DNA from: Candidatus Zipacnadia bacterium | GTDB taxonomy: Bacteria > Armatimonadota > UBA5377 > JALGUK01 | Length of the DNA stretch: 5,546 nt | Assembly (NCBI GenBank): GCA_029820875.1 | Contig: JALGUK010000292.1 | Coordinates: 1 to 5,546 of the forward strand | Direction of reading: 5' to 3' | Shown: positions 1 through 5,013 of the stretch, one piece after another | Layout: each line of letters begins with the position of its first letter | Position numbering within the stretch: position 1 is the first letter of the stretch | Translations under genes and position numbers: made by a program | The notes under the pieces: model-generated | Told to the model about the DNA's origin: nothing | Databases searched by the model: none | What the model saw: the letters and a program-made list of their open reading frames with translations, nothing else

Positions 1-66
1 AAGCCCATCAAGCTCCACTTCAAGATGCGCGCGGCGAAGCTGTATGCGTTCCAGTTCCTGCAATGA
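1..66 (+). CDS. 3' end of a secreted beta-propeller family protein (paralogue of the gene at 3368-4870), partial
   Basis: Only the last 21 codons and the TGA stop are present; the gene begins outside the window. The visible peptide ends LHFKMRAAKLYAFQFLQ, nearly the same as the end of the complete protein at 3368-4870 (LHFAMRAAKLYAFQFLP). The DNA at 40-59 and 4844-4863 is identical over 20 bases. This is therefore the C-terminal strand pair of the beta-sandwich module that closes that protein family. The two genes are probably duplicates within one locus. As with its paralogue, a dispersed palindromic repeat follows right after the stop. Nothing can be said about its catalytic part. Confidence 0.85.
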   Translation, partial: KPIKLHFKMRAAKLYAFQFLQ

Positions 67-73
67 CGGAATC

Positions 74-106
74 TGTCATTCTGAGCGAAGGCGAAGAATC
101 TCGTAG
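74..106 (+). repeat. Dispersed REP-like palindromic repeat, copy 1
   Basis: The unit reads TGTCATTCTGAGCGAAG followed by GCGAAGAATCTCG. The arms ATTCT and AGAAT can pair around a GAGCGAAG-type loop. Related units occur at 2151-2253 (direct), 2305-2320 (inverted) and 4896-4923 (inverted). This copy fills the gap between the upstream stop codon and the ribosome binding site of the next gene. Such units are familiar as high-copy intergenic repeats in many environmental genomes and give rise to spurious peptides like HSERSE in gene predictions. Confidence 0.8.
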
Positions 107-125
107 TATGGAGGGGTGAACAGTG

Positions 126-1007
126 ATGGCTAAGCTACATTCTTCGACCTCGCTTGCTCTGGCCATAGTATTAGTATTGGTCAGTTCCGCCTGTATTCTC
201 GGTGGCTGTGCTCACAAGGGCATACCGGCGAATGCCGCCACCGCCCCGGCTCAAGGGCAGACCACTGGCGGGCAAAGCGATCTGAAGCTCACCATACTTT
301 ACGACAATAATGCCTATGCCAAAGGCCTGCAAACCAGATGGGGCTTTTCCTGCTTGGTAAGGGGTCCGGAGAAAACGATCATATTCGATGTAGGCGGTGA
401 GGGCTCCGTTCTGCTCGGCAATATGGCGAAGCTCAAGATTGACCCTAAGGTGGTGGACGTTGTCGTCCTGTCTCACATCCATCAGGATCACATCGGCGGA
501 CTGCGTGACTTTCTCCAGCGGAACAGCCAAGTTACGGTGTACATGCCAAGGGCGTTACCTCAGAGTGTCAAAGACACGGTTACCAGGGCGGGTGCGAAGT
601 TGGTCGAAGTGCACGAGCCGGTGAGGATTTGCCCCAACGTTTACTCCACTGGCGAGCTTGGGAGTTGGATTAAAGAACAGTCCTTGGTGATAAAGACGAA
701 CCGAGGGCCGGTAGTTGTGACTGGTTGTGCTCATCCGGGCATTGTGAACATAGTCAAGAAGGCCAAGCAGATGGTGAAAAGGGACGTGTATCTAGCAGTT
801 GGAGGGTTTCACTTGTGCTGGACGAACGCCCGGCAGATAAAACACATAATCGCAGGGCTGAAGGCACAGGGAGTCAAGAAAGCGGCGCCGTGTCACTGCT
901 CAGGTGACCTGGCGAGGAATTTATTCAAGCGGGCATACCAAGAGGACTTTATCTTGGCAGGTGCTGGCAATACCATAAAGGTCCCGGGCGCCTTCGCTGG
1001 CCCGTGA
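126..1007 (+). CDS. Lipoprotein metallo-beta-lactamase-fold metal-dependent hydrolase (COG1237 type)
   Basis: This 293-residue protein is probably a membrane-anchored hydrolase outside the cytoplasm. A hydrophobic segment (about residues 9-27) ends in a lipobox, LGGC, with the lipidated Cys at 28, followed by a low-complexity Ala/Gly/Gln linker to about residue 52. The MBL domain follows. It contains the metal motif HIHQDH (117-122), a later ligand His203 in TGCAHPG, GGFHL (226-230), and a PCHCSGD motif (255-261) near the end. This set of motifs fits the COG1237 branch, which includes the archaeal enzyme annotated as RFA-P synthase; the substrate here is unknown and most relatives are only generally annotated. 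GGAGGGG at 110-116 lies 9 nt from the ATG; a GTG one codon earlier (123) is a possible alternative start. The next gene starts 37 bp downstream, so co-transcription is likely. Codon use is less GC-rich than in the propeller gene. Confidence 0.88.
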   Translation: MAKLHSSTSLALAIVLVLVSSACILGGCAHKGIPANAATAPAQGQTTGGQSDLKLTILYDNNAYAKGLQTRWGFSCLVRGPEKTIIFDVGGEGSVLLGNMAKLKIDPKVVDVVVLSHIHQDHIGGLRDFLQRNSQVTVYMPRALPQSVKDTVTRAGAKLVEVHEPVRICPNVYSTGELGSWIKEQSLVIKTNRGPVVVTGCAHPGIVNIVKKAKQMVKRDVYLAVGGFHLCWTNARQIKHIIAGLKAQGVKKAAPCHCSGDLARNLFKRAYQEDFILAGAGNTIKVPGAFAGP

Positions 1008-1044
1008 ATGGTTGGGGTGCCACACTTGGAGATAAGATAGCCTA

Positions 1045-1713
1045 ATGGGAATCTGGGGCAACTTGGTGAAGTTGTTCAGTGGTGGGTTTGTCATGGGTTG
1101 GGGGCCTTGTTTGGCTGTTACCGCCCCCTTACTTCTGGGTTATGTGGGAGCTACCCAAACCAAGTGGCTGGATGGTTTGAAAATCGGGGCACTGTTCTCC
1201 TTGGGCAGGTTGGTTGCTGTTGCTATCTTAGCAGCGCTGGCTACCATCGTCTTTGCAACCCTCAATCGTCTCTTCCCCCCGCACGTTTCCGGCTACCTGT
1301 ATTTGGTCATCGCTGCATTCATGATAACTGTGGGCGTGCTCGTCCTCTTGAACAAAGGCTTTGGCCTTTCGGTTAGCAAAGGGCGCTGGGCTAAGAGCCT
1401 GCAGTGGGATACGAAGAGCATGTTACTGGTGGGGTTTCTAATCGGTATTTCGCCGTGTGCGCCCCTCGTAAGTATGCTGACCTATATCGCCTGTGTAGCA
1501 GAGACCAAGGTTATTCTGGGAGCATTGTACGGGGCGGCTTTCGGCTTGGGCACAGCAGTTGCCCCGGTGGTCCTCTGTAGCCTGATGGGCACCATCCCTG
1601 AAACGATATTCCGAGCAGATAAGAGCCGCAGAGTGTTTCAACTTGTTTGCGGAGCGGTTCTTATTCTCTTCGGGTTAGACGTTGTCTATTATGTCTGGCA
1701 TTTGCTGCGCTAA
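1045..1713 (+). CDS. Six-helix membrane protein, CcdA/DsbD transmembrane or TauE/SafE-like
   Basis: This 222-residue protein is almost entirely hydrophobic, with likely helices near residues 12-33, 45-71, 83-103, 125-148, 155-181 and 198-220. It is built as two related halves. Each begins with a Gly-rich helix carrying a Pro-Cys pair: GWGPC (Cys22) in helix 1 and GISPC (Cys138) in helix 4. In the CcdA/DsbD family, one Cys in helix 1 and one in helix 4 form the redox pair that carries electrons across the membrane to periplasmic thiol proteins, so that role is plausible here. Very similar short proteins are often labelled sulfite exporter TauE/SafE, or a related efflux permease, and I cannot separate these from sequence alone. 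A weak GGAG (1028-1031) precedes the ATG by 13 nt. The gene lies 37 bp after the MBL lipoprotein gene and shares its moderate GC codon use, which suggests one operon and possibly one pathway. Confidence 0.75.
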   Translation: MGIWGNLVKLFSGGFVMGWGPCLAVTAPLLLGYVGATQTKWLDGLKIGALFSLGRLVAVAILAALATIVFATLNRLFPPHVSGYLYLVIAAFMITVGVLVLLNKGFGLSVSKGRWAKSLQWDTKSMLLVGFLIGISPCAPLVSMLTYIACVAETKVILGALYGAAFGLGTAVAPVVLCSLMGTIPETIFRADKSRRVFQLVCGAVLILFGLDVVYYVWHLLR

Positions 1714-1907
1714 GGCAGCCGCAACCAAGCTGTGCCCAAGATGATGACACGCGCAGGCGCGGCGGGTCGCGCCAAGGCGAATGATCGGGAATCGCCTTCG
1801 TGCTGTCCGCACTACTGTTAGGTGCGAACAGCATGGGCGCCTTAGACTTGCCCCAGACCCCCGGCCCACGAAGGTGTAACCTATTCAAGCTTCAAGCAGT
1901 TTGGCCC
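1714..1907. other. Non-coding stretch with a hairpin cluster, no gene seen
   Basis: No plausible protein gene is visible here on either strand. Two structures stand out. AAGGCGA (1774-1780) pairs with TCGCCTT (1792-1798) around 11 nt. TGCTGT-C-CGCAC (1801-1812) pairs with GTGCG-A-ACAGCA (1822-1833) around a 9-nt loop, with one mismatch, and can extend outward through weaker pairs to about 1793-1841. The extended second stem would reuse the 3' arm of the first, so the two compete. Neither is followed by a T tract, so a standard intrinsic terminator for the upstream operon is not evident. A short direct repeat, TTCAAGC, occurs twice side by side at about 1884-1897. Confidence 0.5.
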
Positions 1908-1936
1908 TTGCCAATTGAAGAGTTAAGGAGTATACT
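1908..1936 (+). promoter_or_regulatory. Strong sigma-70-type promoter
   Basis: TTGCCA (1908-1913; consensus TTGACA, 5 of 6) is separated by exactly 17 nt from TATACT (1931-1936; consensus TATAAT, 5 of 6). The start of transcription would be near A1941-A1943. No other promoter in the window is as good. It points into the candidate RNA that ends at the terminator at 2063-2111, not directly at a recognised gene. Confidence 0.65.
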
Positions 1937-1942
1937 CGCAAA

Positions 1943-2111
1943 AGTCTCCAGGAAACGTGTGCGTGAGGGGGGGGAGGCGCAAACAGATGTTCCATACATA
2001 TGGAGTATGCCTGGCTAAACGGCGCTTGATCGGGAAGCCGCGCGGCCGTATAATTGAGACTCAGCCCAAGAGCCTGTTCGCTCCAAGCGAAGGCCCTTGG
2101 GCTTTTTGTTT
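1943..2111 (+). ncRNA. Candidate small structured RNA (about 170 nt), family not recognised
   Basis: The predicted transcript starts about 7 nt after a near-consensus -10 box and ends at a strong intrinsic terminator. Its first bases AGTCTC (1943-1948) pair perfectly with GAGACT (2056-2061), just before the terminator stem, closing the molecule end to end. Inside, CAGG (1949-1952) can pair with CCTG (2010-2013). ACGGCGCTT (2019-2027) can pair with AAGC (2035-2038) plus GCCGT (2045-2049). CATAC (1993-1997) can pair with GTATG (2005-2009), competing with TCCAT/ATGGA (1991-1995/2000-2004). TGCG/CGCA (1960-1963/1978-1981) can close a loop containing eight consecutive G. This resembles a multi-branched independent sRNA or a riboswitch-like leader. 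I compared it from memory with SRP, RNase P, tmRNA and c-di-GMP-I hallmarks and found none; 6S RNA has the right size but I cannot show its bubble. A small ORF with a good ribosome site at 1987 offers a competing reading. Confidence 0.5.
2063..2111 (+). terminator. Strong Rho-independent terminator
   Basis: AGCCCAAG (2063-2070) pairs with CTTGGGCT (2096-2103). The helix continues inward with GCC/GGC (2072-2074/2092-2094) and TTCGCT/AGCGAA (2077-2082/2086-2091) around a CCA loop. The stem runs straight into TTTTTGTTT (2103-2111). It works on the + strand only; the reverse strand has no T tract after the stem. It lies far downstream of the membrane-protein gene and directly after the candidate RNA. 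Confidence 0.87.
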
Positions 2112-2136
2112 GCCGGGAGGTTTGTTCGCCGGGAGG
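2108..2136. repeat. Tandem 13-bp direct repeat
   Basis: GTTTGCCGGGAGG (2108-2120) is repeated as GTTCGCCGGGAGG (2124-2136), 12 of 13 identical and 16 bp apart. It lies between the terminator T tract and the REP-like repeat block. Its role is unknown. Confidence 0.6.
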
Positions 2137-2150
2137 CCAGAAGCACCCCT

Positions 2151-2253
2151 TGTCATTACGAACGGAGCGCAGCATCCCCCTCTTGTCATTCTGAAGGGAG
2201 CGAAGCGGCTCCCTTGTCATTCTGAACGGAGCGAAGCGAAGTGAAGAATCTCG
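2151..2253 (+). repeat. Three REP-like repeat units in direct tandem
   Basis: TGTCATT begins units at 2151, 2184 and 2215, with spacings of 33 and 31 bp. Each unit continues as an (A/C)NGGAGCG(A/C)AGC-type sequence. The third is the most complete and ends in GAAGAATCTCG (2243-2253), as at 74-106. The first two are diverged and shortened, each ending near CATCCCCC or GGCTCCC. The period is CRISPR-like, but the units degrade and there are no unique spacers, so this is a local expansion of a dispersed repeat. Confidence 0.75.
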
Positions 2254-2315
2254 CAGTTGTCGTTGGGCGCGGAGGACCACAGAAGCAGGGCGGCACGGCA
2301 ACTTCGAGATTCTTC
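2243..2315. repeat. Long inverted repeat (BIME-like hairpin) formed by opposed REP-like units
   Basis: GAAGAATCTCG (2243-2253) and CGAGATTCTTC (2305-2315) pair perfectly. After one mismatch the arms continue as AGTTGTCGT (2255-2263) against ACGGCAACT (2295-2303), with one G-T pair. The result is a roughly 21-bp stem around a 31-nt G-rich loop. The inverted unit degrades after 2320 into AGCGCTGTAGCGCT (2323-2336), itself a small palindrome. Flanking pairs extend the stem a little further. Confidence 0.7.
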
Positions 2316-2384
2316 GCTCCTGAGCGCTGTAGCGCTTCGGCGCCAGTAACAGAAGGGAGGTGAGGAATAGTTCCAAAGCTTTGC

Positions 2385-2412
2385 TGTCTCGGGATACCCT
2401 TCTCCCGAGACA
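2385..2412. repeat. Palindromic hairpin, first tandem unit
   Basis: TGTCTCGGGA (2385-2394) pairs perfectly with TCCCGAGACA (2403-2412) around TACCCTTC. The flank AGGAGGACTGC that follows resembles the flank of the second hairpin, so the two are copies of one unit about 46 bp long. There is no T tract, so termination is not implied. Confidence 0.75.
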
Positions 2413-2431
2413 AGGAGGACTGCCCCTGGCG

Positions 2432-2457
2432 GTTTCGGGACAAGGATGTCCCGAAAC
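2432..2457. repeat. Palindromic hairpin, second tandem unit
   Basis: GTTTCGGGACA (2432-2442) pairs perfectly over 11 bp with TGTCCCGAAAC (2447-2457) around AGGA. It matches the first hairpin in its TTCGGGA/TCCCGAA core and in the following flank (CCCGAAACAACGAGGTCCGC against CCCGAGACAAGGAGGACTGC). The paired arms have co-varied (TCTC/GAGA in one unit, TTTC/GAAA in the other), which suggests the pairing matters. It contains an ATG (2446) in frame with the pilin gene that is unlikely to be its start. Confidence 0.75.
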
Positions 2458-2517
2458 AACGAGGTCCGCGACGGCTGCTCACTGTTGCCGGAAAAGCGCA
2501 AAGGAGAGTGTAGGGAA

Positions 2518-3219
2518 ATGTCCAAAGAGCGTCAAAAGGGTTTCACATTAATCGAATTGCTGGTGGTGATCGCCATCATCGCGATCCTGGCAGCGATCCT
2601 CTTCCCCGTTTTCGCAAAGGCGCGGGAGAAGGCACTGATGGCCTCTTGCCTGAGCAATTCCAAGCAGTTCATCCTGGCGCACCTGATGTACGCGCAGGAC
2701 TACGACAACAACTTGGTGCTTCGCACCTTTAGGGGTGTGCCGCCCTATAATTGGCCGACGGCCCTCGACCCGTACACGAAGAACGAGAAGGTTCAGTACT
2801 GTCCTGCCAAGCCGGAGTGCAAAGACCCCAATAGAATCACCAGAGACCGGTATTGCCACTATGGGGTAAACATCAGAGCCTTTGGCAAGTGGTCCAGTTC
2901 GCTGGGGCACGAACTCCCAACCATGCTTAGCGAGATTGAAGCCCCAGCCCAGTTCATCCTCATGGCCGAGACCGGCCCGTACTACGCGTGTATCCTTGAG
3001 GGCCGACCCTGGGACCTCCAGTGGGGCTTCCACCTGTCGTACCCGCCATACTGGGACGATCTTCTTGGCAGGCCCGGTGTCTACTCAGGCATTGGGGATT
3101 GGGAACGGCACAACGGTGGCTGCCACGTCATGTACGCGGACGGCCATGCCAAGTGGACCAAGATGGAACAGGTCAACCATTCTGCGAATTGGGAGCTGAG
3201 CGGCGAAGGGCCTTACTAA
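2518..3219 (+). CDS. Secreted pseudopilin with H-X9-DG C-terminal signature (DUF1559-like)
   Basis: This 233-residue protein has a class III prepilin leader. The short basic MSKERQKG is cut by a prepilin peptidase after Gly8; mature Phe9 is methylated and Glu13 is the conserved fifth residue. A hydrophobic helix follows (about 11-32). The next stretch, [11 protein letters not shown] then SCLSNSKQ and MYAQDYD, is characteristic of Armatimonadota and Planctomycete pseudopilins. The C-terminal half is a globular domain with several Cys (95, 101, 113). It ends with His198-X9-Asp208-Gly209, the signature of the H-X9-DG processing-associated family. Such proteins act in type II secretion-like or type IV pilus-like envelope assemblies, and genomes often carry many copies; the specific partner is unknown. 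AAGGAG (2501-2506) lies 11 nt before the ATG at 2518. An in-frame ATG at 2446 would place 24 non-pilin residues before the leader and lies within a palindrome, so I reject it. A terminator follows at 3276. Confidence 0.92.
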   Translation: MSKERQKGFTLIELLVVIAIIAILAAILFPVFAKAREKALMASCLSNSKQFILAHLMYAQDYDNNLVLRTFRGVPPYNWPTALDPYTKNEKVQYCPAKPECKDPNRITRDRYCHYGVNIRAFGKWSSSLGHELPTMLSEIEAPAQFILMAETGPYYACILEGRPWDLQWGFHLSYPPYWDDLLGRPGVYSGIGDWERHNGGCHVMYADGHAKWTKMEQVNHSANWELSGEGPY

Positions 3220-3275
3220 CGGCCTCGGGTTGCCTCGGCAGATGTTTTCGTGGACGGAGCAGGGCGGTAGGCTCC

Positions 3276-3308
3276 GGGGCCGCGGTCGGTGACGCGGCCC
3301 CAAGTTTT
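3276..3308 (+). terminator. Probable intrinsic terminator after the pseudopilin gene
   Basis: GGGGCCGCG (3276-3284) pairs perfectly with CGCGGCCCC (3293-3301) around GTCGGTGA. It is followed by AAG and TTTT (3305-3308). The stem is very stable but the T tract is short and offset by three bases, so efficiency is uncertain. It separates the pilin gene from the propeller gene. Confidence 0.6.
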
Positions 3309-3313
3309 CATGG

Positions 3314-3352
3314 GCCCAGGACCGAAGATGCTGGGCTAAAGCCACTTGCCCA
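3314..3352 (+). promoter_or_regulatory. Two mutually exclusive leader hairpins before the propeller gene
   Basis: GCCCAG (3314-3319) can pair with CTGGGC (3331-3336). The same 3' arm, TGGGC (3332-3336), can instead pair with GCCCA (3348-3352). The second helix ends 2 nt before the GGAGGT ribosome site (3355-3360). A choice between the two could change access to the start, but the stems are short and no ligand-binding core is recognised. Confidence 0.3.
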
Positions 3353-3367
3353 ATGGAGGTGTAATAC

Positions 3368-4870
3368 GTGCGAAAAGTCAATTCGTGGAAGGTTTCTTTG
3401 CAGCCCCTGAGGATGTACCTGGCAATCGCAACATTAATCGGAGGGTTTCTAAGTATGGCGTCCGCTCAGCCGCCCATTGACGTGGGCAGCCAGAAGCAGC
3501 TCTTCATTGACAACAGGTTCGTCGAATCAAGCGAGAACGTGGCGCTGACGATGAACCCGCCCCGCCGCCTGGGGCCGGTCGTGCTGCCGGACAAGCCGTG
3601 GGAGTCGTCGGAGATCGGTTTCTGCGCGAGTGTGATTGAGTACGAAGGCACCTACATGATGTTCTACCGGGCGACGTCCCTGGACGCGGGCGTCTCCGAG
3701 TGTCTCGCAACCTCCCACGACGGCGAGCACTGGGAGAAGCCGAACGTCGGCTTGATCGAGTTCAAGGGGTCGAAAGAGAACAACATCGTGTTCCAGGCCG
3801 ACAACGAGGTCACGGTCTTCCTGGACCCTCACAGTACGCCGGACGCGCGTTTCAAGGCGCTCCAGGTGCGCCACTGGCCCGACCCGAAGATCGGCGGCTT
3901 CTACATCTACACCTCGCCCGACGGGCTCCACTGGACGACCTCCGATGAGCGGGTTCTCCCCTTCATCCCCGACACCGCGAACCAGGCGATGTGGGACTGG
4001 CGCATCAACAAGTACGTCGCCTACATTCGCCTCTGGGACCGGACGGACGACACGTTCGGCAGACGCGTCGTCGGGCGCGTGGAGATGGACGACATCACGA
4101 AGCCGTGGCCCTACGACAAGACCGCGGAACCGTACCACATCTGGGGCGAGGACAAGATTCCCGTCACCAGCAAAGAGGTGCCGACGGTCTTCAAGTACGA
4201 CGAGCAGGACCCGCCCGACTCAGACCACTACAACGCGGCGGCGATGCAGTACCCCTGGGCCCAGGATGCCTACTTCCTGTTCCCCAGCGCCTTCTGGCAC
4301 CAATCGGGCTTGCTGGACATCCAGATGGCCGTAAGCCGCGACGGGGTCCGTTGGGAGCGCATCGCCCGGCAGCCGTACATCCCGCTGCACTTCGAGGGCA
4401 AAGACTCCATGTCCCTGTACATGGCAATCGGGATGCTGCGGCGCGGCGATGAGATTCTGCAGTACTATGCCGGCTATGAGGTGCCGCACGACGAACGGGC
4501 GGACAAGGCGCCTCGGCCGATCGGGTCGCTCTGCGGGGTGATCCAGCGCCTTGACGGGTTTGTCTCAGCCGACGCGGCGTGGGGAGGAGGGGCGCTGACG
4601 ACCCCGCCCATCACGTTCCAGGGCACCAAGCTCGAGCTGAACATTGACTGCTCGGCGATGGGTATGGCGCACGTTGAAATCCGTGACGCGAATGATACGC
4701 CGATCGAGGGCTTTACGCTCGCCGACGCGGACATCATCTACGGCAACAGTTGCCACAAGGTCGCGACGTGGAAGGGTAGCCCCGACGTGAGCAAGCTGGC
4801 AGGGCGCGCAGTGAAGTTGCACTTCGCGATGAGGGCCGCGAAACTGTATGCGTTCCAGTTCCTCCCGTAG
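3368..4870 (+). CDS. Secreted five-bladed beta-propeller protein, glycoside-hydrolase-like (GH43/GH32-type fold)
   Basis: This 500-residue exported protein has a basic start (MRKVNSWK), a hydrophobic stretch (about 14-30) and a likely signal peptidase site after ASA (residue 33). Propeller blades are suggested by three spaced S-x-D-G-x-x-W motifs at Ser116-Trp122, Ser183-Trp189 and Ser323-Trp329. Each is followed by a strand and a Pro-containing turn, as in GH43/GH32-like and related sugar-binding propellers common in Planctomycetes and Armatimonadota. Residues from about 410 form a C-terminal beta-sandwich ending LHFAMRAAKLYAFQF, shared with the fragment at 1-66. The likely role is binding or cleaving polysaccharide outside the cell. 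I could not fix the three catalytic acids, so activity is unproven. GGAGGT (3355-3360) is 7 nt from the GTG start. Third codon positions are nearly all G or C, unlike the genes at 126-1713. The stop TAG abuts a palindrome. Confidence 0.8.
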   Translation: MRKVNSWKVSLQPLRMYLAIATLIGGFLSMASAQPPIDVGSQKQLFIDNRFVESSENVALTMNPPRRLGPVVLPDKPWESSEIGFCASVIEYEGTYMMFYRATSLDAGVSECLATSHDGEHWEKPNVGLIEFKGSKENNIVFQADNEVTVFLDPHSTPDARFKALQVRHWPDPKIGGFYIYTSPDGLHWTTSDERVLPFIPDTANQAMWDWRINKYVAYIRLWDRTDDTFGRRVVGRVEMDDITKPWPYDKTAEPYHIWGEDKIPVTSKEVPTVFKYDEQDPPDSDHYNAAAMQYPWAQDAYFLFPSAFWHQSGLLDIQMAVSRDGVRWERIARQPYIPLHFEGKDSMSLYMAIGMLRRGDEILQYYAGYEVPHDERADKAPRPIGSLCGVIQRLDGFVSADAAWGGGALTTPPITFQGTKLELNIDCSAMGMAHVEIRDANDTPIEGFTLADADIIYGNSCHKVATWKGSPDVSKLAGRAVKLHFAMRAAKLYAFQFLP

Positions 4871-4892
4871 GGGCGGCCCTGCGTGGCCGCCC
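4871..4892. repeat. GC palindrome abutting the propeller gene stop
   Basis: GGGCGGCC (4871-4878) pairs perfectly with GGCCGCCC (4885-4892) around CTGCGT, beginning at the base after the TAG stop. It lacks a T tract. The sequence resembles a common dispersed repeat of environmental genomes and may slow RNA decay from the 3' end of the message. Confidence 0.65.
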
Positions 4893-4895
4893 GCA

Positions 4896-4923
4896 GAGAT
4901 TCTTCGCTGCGCTCAGAATGACA
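4896..4923 (-). repeat. Dispersed REP-like palindromic repeat, inverted copy
   Basis: Read on the minus strand this is TGTCATTCTGAGCGCAGC followed by GAAGAATCTC, matching the unit at 74-106 apart from one changed base and one missing base. It sits right behind the palindrome at 4871-4892, in the gap between the propeller gene and the next exported-protein gene. Both propeller paralogues in the window are thus followed by this repeat, in opposite orientations. Confidence 0.8.
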
Positions 4924-5013
4924 GCGAAGCAGCCTACGGTACCCTCCACCTCGTGCACGCGACGTACTGCATCCCGCCGGGCTGGAAGAATATGAGGAAG
5001 GGGCGAATGAAGT

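Noticed and set aside
1914..1936. TTGAAG (1915-1920) as the -35 box for TATACT
   Set aside because: Its spacing to the -10 box is only 10 nt; TTGCCA at 1908-1913 gives 17 nt.
1943..2062. SRP, RNase P, tmRNA or tRNA in the non-coding region
   Set aside because: None of their hallmark motifs (SRP GGAAG/AGCA loop, RNase P GAGGAAAGUCC, tRNA T-loop) is present.
2151..2253. Possible CRISPR array from the regular 31-33 bp repeats
   Set aside because: Units are diverged and contiguous with no unique spacers between identical repeats, and related units occur singly elsewhere in the window.
1885..2376. A 163-residue reverse-strand open frame
   Set aside because: It is made largely of the antisense of the REP-like units, which yields the familiar spurious RDSSLRF-type peptide, and it overlaps the candidate RNA and terminator. 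No ribosome site or domain is seen.
2446..2517. Earlier in-frame ATG for the pseudopilin gene
   Set aside because: It lies in the loop and arm of a palindrome, has no good ribosome site, and would put 24 extra residues before a classic short prepilin leader. The ATG at 2518 has AAGGAG upstream.
3312..3360. Cyclic-di-GMP-I (GEMM) riboswitch, from the AAAGCCAC string before the propeller gene
   Set aside because: The upstream GGCAAACC-type half and the tetraloop-receptor arrangement of that class are missing.
3527..4138. A 203-residue reverse-strand open frame inside the propeller gene
   Set aside because: It is an antisense shadow of a very GC3-rich gene, with Arg/Val/Asp-rich composition and no recognisable domain.
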